Below, one piece after another: positions 1-7,534 of a DNA stretch of 10,052 bases. The stretch lies in NCBI GenBank assembly GCA_017404125.1, contig JAFRCZ010000152.1, positions 1 through 10,052 on the forward strand. The letters run 5' to 3'. Every line of letters begins with the position of its first letter. The stretch's first letter is position 1. The stretch comes from Methanobrevibacter sp. GTDB lineage: Archaea > Methanobacteriota > Methanobacteria > Methanobacteriales > Methanobacteriaceae. The translations under genes and the position numbers were made by a program. The notes beneath the pieces were generated by a model. That model made no database searches. It saw only the letters and a list, made by a program, of their open reading frames with translations, and was not told the DNA's origin.

Positions 1-66
1 AAAATAATTAAAAATTAAAAATAAAAAAATTAGAAATGGGATAGAAATCAAGAATAATAGATTATT
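1..66 (-). terminator. T-rich terminator region after hef
   Basis: Downstream of the hef stop (62-64) the minus strand carries several runs of five to seven T residues between positions 1 and 32, the usual archaeal termination signal. A weak AT-only inverted repeat (AATAAT 53-58, ATTATT 61-66) spans the stop codon, but its 2-base loop makes it doubtful as a hairpin. Confidence 0.5.
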
Positions 67-2566
67 TAAGCCTTTTTTGATTATCATCTTTTTTGAAGTA
101 GAGATATTTGCCTTCAACAACTTCCCTAATATTCTTGGCTGTCTTTTTACCGATTCCTTCGACTTCCTGAAGCTTTTTCTCATCAGCTTCCAGAACTGCC
201 TTAACAGAACCGAAGTGTTCCAATAATCTTTTTGCATGAACAGGCCCAATATTTGGCAATGACTCAATAATGAACAATTGCTGTTCCCAGAGATTTTGTG
301 GTTTTCTTTCTGTTCTGATTTGAATGCTGCGTTTTTCTCCTTTTTGTTCCCTTATTGCAATTCTCTTAATCATTGCAGCAGTATCTTCCTCTGTTCTTGT
401 AGGGATAATGCTAATTCCATAGTCAAGTGCAATTGATGTCATGGCCCCCCTTATTGCATTAGGATTGATAAATCCTGAATAAAAATCATTTCCTTCTAGA
501 ATCATGACCGGCTTTTTAAACTCTTCCATCATCATTCTTGCCTGCTTGAATAATCTCTTGTCAACAATGGAATCCACAAAGTCTTTAGCTGTTTTCCTTT
601 CAATAGCTACTTCCTCGCTTACCTGATAATCTGCAACAGCCATTGTATTGACTTTGACTTTAACACCAATGGTATCCAATGCCCTAATGACTTTTGAGTT
701 TCCTTCTCTTGAATCTACATAAACAACCAATTCCTGATTATGAGGAGTTTTAGCAAGCTCTTCATAAATGGCATCTTCCAATGTTTGTTCCTCTTTAGCC
801 TCATTTTCTTTAATTTGTTCTAGCTTGCTCTCATTTTCATTTTCCAAGTCAATCTCTTCAATGTCCTCGTCACTGATTTCTTCCTCTAATGAGTCTTCTA
901 TGTCATTGCTAACAGGTTCTTCTACAATTGACTGTTCCTTTTTGCCTAAAACCTTAACTGTACGCTCTGCCTCAATCTTTTCAGCTGCATTGAGCTTTAG
1001 CTCTTCAATAGCCTCTTGAGTTGCAAGTTGGGTTTTCATCCTAGACTCCCTTCTAACGCTGGTCCAGTAATAGCCTTCATCAATTGTTCCTTTGGTAATC
1101 AATACCTTCATTCTGCCAGAAGATTTACGTCCAGTTCTTCCTCTTCTTTGAATCATACGAATTTCGGATGGAACTGGCTCATATAAAATAACCAAGTCAA
1201 CTGCAGGTATATCTATACCCTCCTCTGCAACGCTTGTTGAAATCAAAACATCATAATTGCCTGTCTTAAATGATTTGATGATGTTTTTCTGCTCTTTTTG
1301 AGTCAATCCTTTCTTGCCGTCACTGGTTCCCTGACCATAGAATCTAACACTCTTTATGCCTTCATGTTCACATCTTTCATGAATCATGTCTAATGTGTCT
1401 CTATACTGTGTAAAGACTATGATTTTAGGAGTGTCCTCATTTTGCCCATCTTCTCTTAAGGATTTCAATCTTGTCTGGCCATCCATGCCTAACTCCAATT
1501 TGAGAATCTCCATAAGCCTTTTCATCTTAGGATGCTCGAGACCGTAGTCCTCTGCTTCCTTTGCAAGATAAACTGCTTTTGAGAAATTAGGATCAAGCAA
1601 GATATTTTTTGCAGCTCTTGTTGTTTTCTTTCTTAGCCTTCCAACATAGTCATTGAATGGAGCCACTCCCTGACTTTCCAATAATCCTAAAGCATGCTGC
1701 AAATTGATTACTGCAGATAAAATGGATATTGCCTGGAAACACTCTTTAGGGGGATTAACAGATTGGCCTATTCTCCTTTGAACCTTAGACCTTGCTTTCA
1801 GTATATCCCTCTTGTTTACAGAAACCGTATTGATGATTCCCAAATCCTTTAAGCCTTTAAGACGAACCTTTAAAGCCTTATTAACCAAATCTCTAATCTT
1901 TTCAAGGCGAGGACCCATTTCCACTTTTACCCAATCTATATTGATTGGATTGAAATATGGCTTTACATCTGGGTCTTCTTCAGTTTTGATTGTAATGTCC
2001 TGGATAAAGAGGTTTTCAGAAACTTCCTTGATTTTATTTTTATCATGCCCTGGAGAAGCAGTAAGTCCTAAAATAAGATGGTTTTGACATTCCTTTACAT
2101 ATCTGGATGCAAGATAAACGTAAGAATATGAACCAACAGCATGGTGACATTCATCAAAAACAACCAATGAAACATCATCTAAACTGTATCTTTCATTCAA
2201 TAAGTCAGATTCAACAGTCTGAGGGGTTGCACAAATAACCTGTGACTCTCTCCAGCGTTTTTCCCTGTCATCAGTCTTAACAGCTCCTGTTATAGAAGTG
2301 CAAGGAACATTTAAAAAGTGCTTGAAGTTTTCTTCGTGCTGTATGGTTAATGGTTTACTTGGAGCTAAAATAAGAATTTTTGATCCCTTAAATTTTTGAA
2401 GCCTATCTGCAGCTACAAGTATTGCAACAATTGTTTTTCCTAATGCTGTTGGAGCTACTATCATAGTATTTCCATTTTTCAATACATCTGCTGCCAAAAC
2501 CTGTTGATAAATCCTAGCTTCTGCTGAATTCGGCCTAATTAAAGGATGTTGAATATAAGTAACCAT
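62..2566 (-). CDS. hef: Hef: archaeal FANCM/XPF-type helicase-nuclease
   Basis: This 834-residue protein is the archaeal Hef enzyme, which joins an SF2 helicase to an XPF-family endonuclease and acts on stalled replication forks and branched DNA. Seen in the sequence: Walker A APTALGKT (residues 38-45), DECH box (138-141), TASPG (169-173), TQYRDT (386-391), STSVAEEGIDIP (443-454) and the arginine-finger motif QRRGRTGR (473-480). The nuclease domain starts near VDSREG (617-622). It has D646 and an intact ERKxxxD signature (E656, R657, K658, D662). Two helix-hairpin-helix units follow at about 768-815 (LPNIGPVHAKRLLEHFG, VEGIGKKTA). A strongly acidic, low-complexity linker (about 545-600) joins the two halves; in Thermococcus Hef the equivalent linker is disordered and binds PCNA (family knowledge). 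The length is typical of the family. The ATG has no Shine-Dalgarno sequence, and a TATA-like box 33 bases upstream suggests a very short leader. Both enzymatic halves look intact. Confidence 0.95.
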   Translation of the reverse strand: MVTYIQHPLIRPNSAEARIYQQVLAADVLKNGNTMIVAPTALGKTIVAILVAADRLQKFKGSKILILAPSKPLTIQHEENFKHFLNVPCTSITGAVKTDDREKRWRESQVICATPQTVESDLLNERYSLDDVSLVVFDECHHAVGSYSYVYLASRYVKECQNHLILGLTASPGHDKNKIKEVSENLFIQDITIKTEEDPDVKPYFNPINIDWVKVEMGPRLEKIRDLVNKALKVRLKGLKDLGIINTVSVNKRDILKARSKVQRRIGQSVNPPKECFQAISILSAVINLQHALGLLESQGVAPFNDYVGRLRKKTTRAAKNILLDPNFSKAVYLAKEAEDYGLEHPKMKRLMEILKLELGMDGQTRLKSLREDGQNEDTPKIIVFTQYRDTLDMIHERCEHEGIKSVRFYGQGTSDGKKGLTQKEQKNIIKSFKTGNYDVLISTSVAEEGIDIPAVDLVILYEPVPSEIRMIQRRGRTGRKSSGRMKVLITKGTIDEGYYWTSVRRESRMKTQLATQEAIEELKLNAAEKIEAERTVKVLGKKEQSIVEEPVSNDIEDSLEEEISDEDIEEIDLENENESKLEQIKENEAKEEQTLEDAIYEELAKTPHNQELVVYVDSREGNSKVIRALDTIGVKVKVNTMAVADYQVSEEVAIERKTAKDFVDSIVDKRLFKQARMMMEEFKKPVMILEGNDFYSGFINPNAIRGAMTSIALDYGISIIPTRTEEDTAAMIKRIAIREQKGEKRSIQIRTERKPQNLWEQQLFIIESLPNIGPVHAKRLLEHFGSVKAVLEADEKKLQEVEGIGKKTAKNIREVVEGKYLYFKKDDNQKRLK

Positions 2567-2598
2567 GAATTTATATATGTATTTAGATATTATTTAAA

Positions 2599-2606
2599 TA
2601 TTTATA
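2599..2606 (-). promoter_or_regulatory. TATA-like box upstream of hef
   Basis: In the direction of transcription the bases read TATAAATA, centred about 36 bases before the hef ATG. With the usual archaeal spacing of about 24 bases to the start site, the leader would be only about 10 bases long, which fits the absence of a Shine-Dalgarno sequence. A second TATATAAA sits 5 bases before the ATG and is too close to be the box. The surrounding DNA is very AT-rich, so chance matches are likely. Confidence 0.4.
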
Positions 2607-2675
2607 GAGAGCAGTTGAAAATTAATCAAATGGATATAATATTGATTTATCAATTGAAAAACAGCAGATTGAAAA

Positions 2676-2740
2676 TATTTAAAAAAAAGGAAAAATAAAA
2701 AATTAAAAATTGGATTGGCAACTTATAGAACTATAATCCA
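2676..2740 (-). terminator. Hairpin plus U-tract terminator after the 548-residue Mur ligase
   Basis: Outer arms TGGATT (2711-2716) and AATCCA (2735-2740) enclose an inner TTATAG/CTATAA repeat (2723-2736), and the stop codon at 2731-2733 lies inside the structure. In the transcript the structure is followed by runs of U (complement of 2680-2710). The 6-bp outer stem contains two GC pairs, which is notable in this AT-rich spacer. Confidence 0.6.
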
Positions 2741-4377
2741 CTACAGTAATCAGCAATATCCAATTTGAACTTGAATCCTGCCTCACCAAGGATTATGATG
2801 ATATTGGAATCTGTTTTTAAAGCTGCCTTTACACCTTCAACTACTTGGTCTGCACTTGCACCTAAAGTGAATTTGGAAGCCTGTTCAGGATCAACATCAG
2901 TAAATACAAAGGTATTTTCCAATGTTTCATAGTCGAAATCAGCTTTCCCCTCTTTTGCAGAGGCCAATAATTCATCCACTACAAGTCTTGAATCATGGGA
3001 AGCCGGCACAATATATTTCACATTGTCCAGAGCCTTTTCCAAAATTTCAATGTCTCCTTCATGGCCTGATTCCGAAGTGATTGTAATTACTACAGTTGTA
3101 TCCCCATAAATCTTAGTGATTTCCTTTAGGATAGTCTCTACACCTGCAGGATTATGAGCATAATCCACCATAATAATCCTGTCATCGACTTTGGCAACAA
3201 TTTCCATTCTTCCAGCAGTGCCTTTAAAGCTCAAAAGTCCTTTTTGGATTTCATCATCAGAAAGCTTCAGGAATCTTCTAGCTGCAATGATAGCACCAAC
3301 TGCATTGTAGACATTGTGCAATCCATCAAGGGAAATGGTGAAATCTGTTTCTCCCTCTGGTGATTCCAAAGTAAATGTTCTGTCCTTCAAAGAAATGTTT
3401 TTAGCTAAATACATTGGCTTTTCATACTTTATTCCACAATCACATTCAAAGGTTCCACAACCTGAAATAAGCTCATTTATTTCAATGTCTCTGCCACACC
3501 AACATGGTTTGGTTGATACTCTGCATGGCTCATCTTCAAGACCAAAGCTTATTGCATCCCCTTTAAAGTCAATTTCCTTAAAGAGACCTACAATTGTTGG
3601 ATCATCAGCATTATAGATTAAAGTTCCATTATTCTCTTCAATGCCCTTAACAAGTTCACCTTTGACTTTAGCATACTCTAAAAAGCTTCTTGTTATAAAA
3701 TCAGTTTCATCATTTTCGTGAGGATCCTGCAAGTGGTCAACTGTAATGTTTGTCAAAATGCCAAAATTGGCATGGGTCAAGTCTATAATGGATTTCAATC
3801 CTCCAGGTGTGCCGTCAGTACCTGTTTCCAAAATAGCCAAATCACCATTCAATCTGGTTTGAAGTGATGGAATGAATTCATTGTTTCCTTGCATTCCTTT
3901 TAAGTTATGTTCACAAGGTTTTATTCCAGCAGAATAGGCAATATGCTTTAAAAGAGTTGTTGTGGTGGTTTTACCATTGGTTCCGCCAATGCACATTACA
4001 GGCTTGTCTGGTTTAAATAGCTTAAAGATATCTCCAAGTTCAATGGTTTTAATGCCTTTTTTAGAAGCAAGTTCTAAAACCTTAGCATTCTTAGGCATGC
4101 TTGGAGGAGGAACGATGAAATCTATCTTTTCAAAGAATTCTTCAGGATGACCTCCAAAGAATATCTCAATATCATAGCCTTCAAATGAGGAATAGAATCT
4201 GCAATCTTCCTTAGATGAAATATCTGTTCCAACAACAGTGCATCCTCTATCCATAAGGATTCTTGCAACTATGTTGCCTACAACTCCACAAACACCAATT
4301 ACACCAAAGGTTTTATTTTCTAAATCTAATGAAGCCAATTCTTCATCAGACATAGAAGAGAGCTCTAAACTATTCAA
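2731..4377 (-). CDS. Mur ligase family protein with Cys-rich insertion (MurE/MurT-like, probable pseudomurein peptide ligase)
   Basis: This 548-residue ATP-dependent amide ligase is probably one of the enzymes that add amino acids to the pseudomurein stem peptide in the cytoplasm; the substrate is inferred. Seen: a Rossmann-type N-terminal domain (FGVIGVCGVVG, 24-34), a Mur P-loop GGTNGKTTTT (131-140), E184 in ILETGTDG, NITVDHL (210-216), LHNVYNAVGA (353-362), GRME (389-392) and DYAHNPAG (405-412). These are the usual ATP-, metal- and substrate-binding landmarks of the family, all in order. Inserted in the central domain (about 285-314) are six cysteines, including two CxC pairs (292/294 and 312/314), which resemble the Cys4 zinc ribbon of bacterial MurT. 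The start is TTG at 4377: GAAGGTG lies 5 bases upstream, whereas the in-frame ATG at 4353 has no good ribosome binding site. The neighbour upstream is a second Mur ligase. It could be annotated as MurE, MurT or pMurE-like; the family is certain, the substrate is not. Confidence 0.88.
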   Translation of the reverse strand: MNSLELSSMSDEELASLDLENKTFGVIGVCGVVGNIVARILMDRGCTVVGTDISSKEDCRFYSSFEGYDIEIFFGGHPEEFFEKIDFIVPPPSMPKNAKVLELASKKGIKTIELGDIFKLFKPDKPVMCIGGTNGKTTTTTLLKHIAYSAGIKPCEHNLKGMQGNNEFIPSLQTRLNGDLAILETGTDGTPGGLKSIIDLTHANFGILTNITVDHLQDPHENDETDFITRSFLEYAKVKGELVKGIEENNGTLIYNADDPTIVGLFKEIDFKGDAISFGLEDEPCRVSTKPCWCGRDIEINELISGCGTFECDCGIKYEKPMYLAKNISLKDRTFTLESPEGETDFTISLDGLHNVYNAVGAIIAARRFLKLSDDEIQKGLLSFKGTAGRMEIVAKVDDRIIMVDYAHNPAGVETILKEITKIYGDTTVVITITSESGHEGDIEILEKALDNVKYIVPASHDSRLVVDELLASAKEGKADFDYETLENTFVFTDVDPEQASKFTLGASADQVVEGVKAALKTDSNIIIILGEAGFKFKLDIADYCSGL

Positions 4378-4382
4378 TTTAA

Positions 4383-4389
4383 CACCTTC
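4383..4389 (-). promoter_or_regulatory. Ribosome binding site deciding a TTG start
   Basis: GAAGGTG on the minus strand ends 5 bases before the TTG at 4377 and matches the anti-Shine-Dalgarno of methanogen 16S rRNA through AGGTG. It supports translation from TTG rather than from the ATG at 4353. An ATG at 4391 is out of frame and reaches a stop within six codons. Confidence 0.65.
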
Positions 4390-4463
4390 ATGATAAAAGA
4401 TAAATATTAATTGAAAAAAGAAAAAAATTTTTAAAAATTGAAATTATGATGATATTATCAGAG

Positions 4464-4471
4464 ATTATAAA
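4464..4471 (-). promoter_or_regulatory. Possible TATA box for the 548-residue Mur ligase gene
   Basis: TTTATAAT on the minus strand lies just past the hairpin at the end of the upstream Mur gene. It would place transcription start near 4440 and give a leader of about 60 bases that includes the GAAGGTG ribosome binding site. Poly-T tracts within that leader and the high AT content make this tentative; the alternative is readthrough from the upstream Mur ligase gene. Confidence 0.3.
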
Positions 4472-4472
4472 A

Positions 4473-4492
4473 TAGATTTAAAAATAAATCTA
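4473..4492 (-). terminator. Stop-codon hairpin after the 498-residue Mur ligase
   Basis: TAGATTTA (4473-4480) and TAAATCTA (4485-4492) form a perfect 8-bp stem with a 4-base loop. The TAG stop codon (4490-4492) forms the base of the stem. In the transcript the hairpin is followed directly by UUUU, and longer T runs on the minus strand follow at 4411-4437. Confidence 0.6.
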
Positions 4493-5986
4493 CTCATATT
4501 TCTTACAACCTTCTTCCAAACCGGTTACTATTTTTTCCATGATTCCTTCTGGGTCCTGCATTAATTGAGGCCCTAAGTGAAGGATAGTGTCTCCTGGCTT
4601 GGAGTATTTGATTGCAAGTTCTGCACCTTCTTCCATGGTTCCTGCAATTACTTTAACCGCATCTGAATCTACTGCAGCATCAAGCAATTCCTGAGCAGGT
4701 TCGAGGTCCACTCTTTGATAAACTTCATTGAATCCTGTGGCCACCATTACATTAGCATACTGGCCCATTAATTTACCTGTTTCCTTCTTGTCACGGTAGG
4801 TACTGGTATCAAAGTTGTCTAATAAAAGTACTAAACTTCTATCTCCTAAGAAATCAAGTGCAGCGGTAATACCTTCAATTAAGTAGGAAGCGTCAATATA
4901 AACTTCTCTGCCATTGTAATCTCCAATGTATTCCATATGCACTGAAAGTCCTTTGAAGTTTGCAAGCCCCTGCTTGATGATTTCAACAGGCAATCCATAA
5001 GCCATTGCAATAGCTGTTGCAGCAACTGCATTTTCATAGTAATAGCTCATCATATGGAAGTCAGAAGTAAAGCTTCCTTTTTTGAGTTCATTGGATTTAT
5101 TTCTAAATTTATAAGCAATGTCAATAGCGCCTTTAGCACTGTCCCCAATAAAATTACATACTTGACCTTCTCCAATAGCAATTTCTTCAAAGTTTGCTAC
5201 CTTATCAAAGAATTCAGATTTTTTGGAAGGATCATATCCAGGTAAATCTTTAACCATAGCGTAAAAGATTGCATCAGGTCTTGCTTCTTTTACAGTGTCT
5301 TTACAATGAATGCTTGTTATGAAGTTTTCACTATTTTTGGCAATGAACATTTTTCTTTGGGTGTATCTTTCCATTGAACCGCCAAACTCAGACAAGTGCT
5401 CTTCATAAATGTTCAAGAGCGCACCTACTTTAAGCTTAAGTTCAGCCATTAAACCAGCAGTACCATGAGGAAGCTCTAAAATAGCTATGTCGGATTTTTC
5501 CGGAATTCCTTTGATGATTCCATCAACAATGACCTCACTGACCAAGTTTTGAGTCATGGATGAACATATCCAAACCTGATAGCCAGCGGTTCTGAATATT
5601 TCAGTAGTCATATGAGTGGTACTGGTTTTACCTACACTGCCGGTGATTCCAATGATGTCAATATCGATAAAGCTGTCTGCCAATCTTCCAAAGTCATCGT
5701 TAGTGAATACATTGAGATTAGCTTCTTTGACTATTTTGTAAGCTGGAGCATTTTCAGGAACAGTTGGAGATAAGTAAACTGTATCAATTCCATCAAGATT
5801 TGGTTCAAATACACCTAAATCCAATTCCACTCCTTCACTTTCCATAAGTCTTAAAGTCTTTTGAACATCCATATGGAAGTCTTCGATTTTCTTGGGATCA
5901 GTTATCTTTACCGTATGGCCAGCATAGTTTAATAATCTCGCAACAGGACGACCTGCATTTCCTGCGCCTACAACAATAACATTCAT
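4490..5986 (-). CDS. Divergent Mur ligase family protein (MurC/MurD-like, possible pseudomurein ligase)
   Basis: This 498-residue protein has Mur ligase architecture: a Rossmann N-terminal domain (VIVVGAGNAGRPVARLL, 3-19, MurC/MurD-like), P-loop GITGSVGKTSTT (113-124), a central-domain acidic residue E171 in LELPHGTAG, and H197 in EEHLSEFG. The later part is unusual. The common G-x-HN-x-x-N motif appears as YYYENAVAATA (315-325), and the C-terminal D-x-AHNP-type motif appears as IDASYLIEG (364-372). ATP binding looks intact, but the substrate site differs from textbook Mur enzymes. Most likely it acts on pseudomurein peptide or UDP-linked precursors, given the host and the adjacent second Mur ligase (inference). 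The alternative within the superfamily is CfbE, the coenzyme F430 synthase, but the long Rossmann N-terminus argues for a MurC/D-type enzyme. The ATG is preceded by a strong AAGGAGTG seven bases upstream and by a TATA-like palindrome at 6041-6052, so it probably has its own promoter. Confidence 0.82.
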   Translation of the reverse strand: MNVIVVGAGNAGRPVARLLNYAGHTVKITDPKKIEDFHMDVQKTLRLMESEGVELDLGVFEPNLDGIDTVYLSPTVPENAPAYKIVKEANLNVFTNDDFGRLADSFIDIDIIGITGSVGKTSTTHMTTEIFRTAGYQVWICSSMTQNLVSEVIVDGIIKGIPEKSDIAILELPHGTAGLMAELKLKVGALLNIYEEHLSEFGGSMERYTQRKMFIAKNSENFITSIHCKDTVKEARPDAIFYAMVKDLPGYDPSKKSEFFDKVANFEEIAIGEGQVCNFIGDSAKGAIDIAYKFRNKSNELKKGSFTSDFHMMSYYYENAVAATAIAMAYGLPVEIIKQGLANFKGLSVHMEYIGDYNGREVYIDASYLIEGITAALDFLGDRSLVLLLDNFDTSTYRDKKETGKLMGQYANVMVATGFNEVYQRVDLEPAQELLDAAVDSDAVKVIAGTMEEGAELAIKYSKPGDTILHLGPQLMQDPEGIMEKIVTGLEEGCKKYE

Positions 5987-5993
5987 TAATTAA

Positions 5994-6001
5994 CACTCCT
6001 T
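5994..6001 (-). promoter_or_regulatory. Ribosome binding site of the 498-residue Mur ligase
   Basis: AAGGAGTG on the minus strand, 7 bases before the ATG at 5986, is a strong Shine-Dalgarno match and confirms the start. Confidence 0.7.
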
Positions 6002-6040
6002 GAAGGTTTTGTAATTTTATTAGAATTTTTAAATAATTTT

Positions 6041-6052
6041 GATTTATAAATC
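6041..6052 (-). promoter_or_regulatory. TATA box within a 12-base palindrome, upstream of the 498-residue Mur ligase gene
   Basis: GATTTATAAATC is a perfect palindrome that contains TTTATAAA. It lies about 60 bases before the ATG, which predicts a start site near 6022 and a leader of about 36 bases holding the AAGGAGTG site. A near copy (GATTCATAAATC, 11 of 12 bases) occurs at 6082-6093. Palindromic symmetry means that orientation comes only from the downstream gene. Confidence 0.45.
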
Positions 6053-6211
6053 ATAAGGAAAATCGGTGTAAGCCTGAAGATGATTCATAAATCTATATGA
6101 TATTATTTATTATTCTTATATAACTTAAAGTTTATTAAAAAATTAGGCAAAATGGATAAAAATAGTTAAAAAATAGTTATGAATAAAATTAAAAATAAAA
6201 AATAAAATTAA

Positions 6212-6261
6212 TAAAAAAATAAGAAAGATTAAAAAGAAAAAATGGATTTATTCGAAATCCA
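6212..6261 (-). terminator. Hairpin plus U-tract terminator after the aconitase-X gene
   Basis: TGGATTT (6243-6249) and AAATCCA (6255-6261) form a 7-bp stem with a 5-base loop. The TAA stop (6248-6250) sits across the stem and loop. The transcript continues immediately with UUUUU-C-UUUUU and further U runs (complement of 6212-6242). The layout is that of a bacterial intrinsic terminator. Confidence 0.65.
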
Positions 6262-7483
6262 ATAAGTTTTCAACATCATTATAAATAACTTTCAATCCAC
6301 ACATTGAAGGCACATAATTAGCTGCCTTTGCAGAATTGACTCCAATGACTTCATAACCCATCTGTTCAATTGGAGCGACCACCATACAGGTATCACAGCA
6401 AATCTTACCTCCTGCAGATTCAATGATATCAAGATAGCCTAAACGTTTAGCTGCTTCTTTTATGTTGATTGAAGTGCAGACCCAAAGCTCGTTTTTAATC
6501 TTTTTGCCTTTGACAATCTCTGCTACCTCTTTAACTTCTTCAAGAGATGCATGTGGACAGCCTAAACAGACCAAATCGGCATATCCTTCTGCAGATGAAA
6601 GCTTTTCTCTTGTCTCTACAATGTCTTCTTTAGTGATTGTAATCTTATCTTCAACATTGCCAATATCAGCAAACCTGTACTCAGGAGTGATGTCCTCCAC
6701 ATGATACAATGCCACTGCACCAGAGGATGCAAGTGCTGCACCAAGAGCCTTTAAATTACCATTTTCAACTTGGTAAGACTTGTTTTGCATTTTAAAATAA
6801 GGAACTCCATCTTTAACAACCTGGCCAACTGCATAGCCTAAAGCGCCAAAGTCTGCTCTTTCAAGTTCACATTCAACATCTACTAAAAGGCTTGCAGTTC
6901 TGTTTTCATCCAAATGGAATCCGTATAAAGGAGTCTTGCCTACAATAGCTGCTGCCAATGCACCAGGACCTCCTTCACGATTGGTTCTTGCACCAATTAC
7001 AGAATTTACATAAGCAACTGCAGAGGATTCAGACCATGAAACATGATCACCGAATCTTGGAACATTTCCAATCAAATAGGGAGTGCATGTGCAGGTAGTG
7101 CTTATTCCAAGCGCACCATAGGCATTACAGATATCCACTTGCTTTTTGGCAAATTCTGGAGGAAAACCAAATTCTTCCCAATTGTCAAGGTCAGTACCTG
7201 CTGGATTAAGTGTTGCGGATATTGTTGCAATTCCGCTTTTATCGCTTATAGTGCCATTTTCATTGTAAATGATTTCAGCAGTGCTTGCAAGATCTTCAAG
7301 ATATTCGAGACCTGCTTGACCAATGGTTTTATAGGATACACCAGACACTTGAGCAGATTTGATGTCTACAAACTTCTCTGCACCATAAATGTCTCCTAAA
7401 GCAATTAAGATATCCATACTCTTTCTAATGGTTTCTCCATATTCACCATTAGCCATTTTCTCTTCTTCTTTAGTTAAAAACAT
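6248..7483 (-). CDS. Aconitase X catalytic (large) subunit, probable phosphomevalonate dehydratase large subunit
   Basis: This 411-residue protein is an aconitase-X (former DUF521) large subunit. In archaea this family forms a two-subunit Fe-S dehydratase that converts (R)-5-phosphomevalonate to trans-anhydromevalonate 5-phosphate in the archaeal mevalonate route to isoprenoid lipids (established family knowledge). Seen: the characteristic start [16 protein letters not shown], a Cys pair in TTCTCTPYL (C131, C133), the glycine-rich motif [18 protein letters not shown] (168-185), [11 protein letters not shown] (307-317), and Cys-rich [11 protein letters not shown] (361-371) with C395 in PSMCG. 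These cysteines include the likely cluster ligands. The length matches stand-alone archaeal large subunits rather than the fused bacterial forms. The partner small subunit is not encoded in this window. The ATG has AGGGG six bases upstream. The gene lies 51 bases after the cysteine-synthase-like gene and could be cotranscribed with it, although a TATA-like box also sits in that gap. The family is confident; the exact substrate rests on the archaeal context. Confidence 0.9.
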   Translation of the reverse strand: MFLTKEEEKMANGEYGETIRKSMDILIALGDIYGAEKFVDIKSAQVSGVSYKTIGQAGLEYLEDLASTAEIIYNENGTISDKSGIATISATLNPAGTDLDNWEEFGFPPEFAKKQVDICNAYGALGISTTCTCTPYLIGNVPRFGDHVSWSESSAVAYVNSVIGARTNREGGPGALAAAIVGKTPLYGFHLDENRTASLLVDVECELERADFGALGYAVGQVVKDGVPYFKMQNKSYQVENGNLKALGAALASSGAVALYHVEDITPEYRFADIGNVEDKITITKEDIVETREKLSSAEGYADLVCLGCPHASLEEVKEVAEIVKGKKIKNELWVCTSINIKEAAKRLGYLDIIESAGGKICCDTCMVVAPIEQMGYEVIGVNSAKAANYVPSMCGLKVIYNDVENLLDFE

Positions 7484-7489
7484 AAAATT

Positions 7490-7494
7490 CCCCT
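7490..7494 (-). promoter_or_regulatory. Ribosome binding site of the aconitase-X gene
   Basis: AGGGG on the minus strand, 6 bases before the ATG at 7483, in an otherwise G-poor region. It supports the MFLTKEEEK start, which also matches the family N-terminus. Confidence 0.55.
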
Positions 7495-7518
7495 GATTTA
7501 TGAATTGAAATGCTTATG

Positions 7519-7526
7519 TATAAAAT
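7519..7526 (-). promoter_or_regulatory. Possible TATA box for the aconitase-X gene
   Basis: ATTTTATA on the minus strand lies in the 51-base gap after the cysteine-synthase-like gene and would give a leader of about 15 bases with the AGGGG site inside it. The gap is short enough that cotranscription with the upstream gene is equally plausible. Confidence 0.35.
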
Positions 7527-7534
7527 AAATATTT

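Noticed and set aside
768..1019. Plus-strand open frame rich in serine, opposite hef
   Set aside because: It is the antisense of the acidic Glu/Asp linker codons, which read as Ser-rich on the other strand. It has no ribosome binding site or recognisable domain.
1812..2087. Plus-strand open frame opposite hef
   Set aside because: It lies wholly within the conserved Hef helicase coding sequence and shows no protein family features.
2611..2676. Approximate direct repeat GCAGTTGAAAAT / GCAGATTGAAAAT in the hef upstream spacer
   Set aside because: Only two imperfect copies in AT-rich DNA, with no relation to the promoter that I could support.
3154..4150. Three plus-strand open frames opposite the 548-residue Mur ligase
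   Set aside because: They are antisense shadows of conserved Mur motifs; compositions are unlike real proteins and there is no upstream TATA or ribosome binding site.
6159..6179. Tandem AAAATAGTTA repeat
   Set aside because: A simple-sequence two-copy repeat in a T-rich termination region, with no evidence of function.
7043..7399. 118-codon plus-strand open frame
   Set aside because: It is antisense to the conserved aconitase-X N-terminal half and has no family resemblance.
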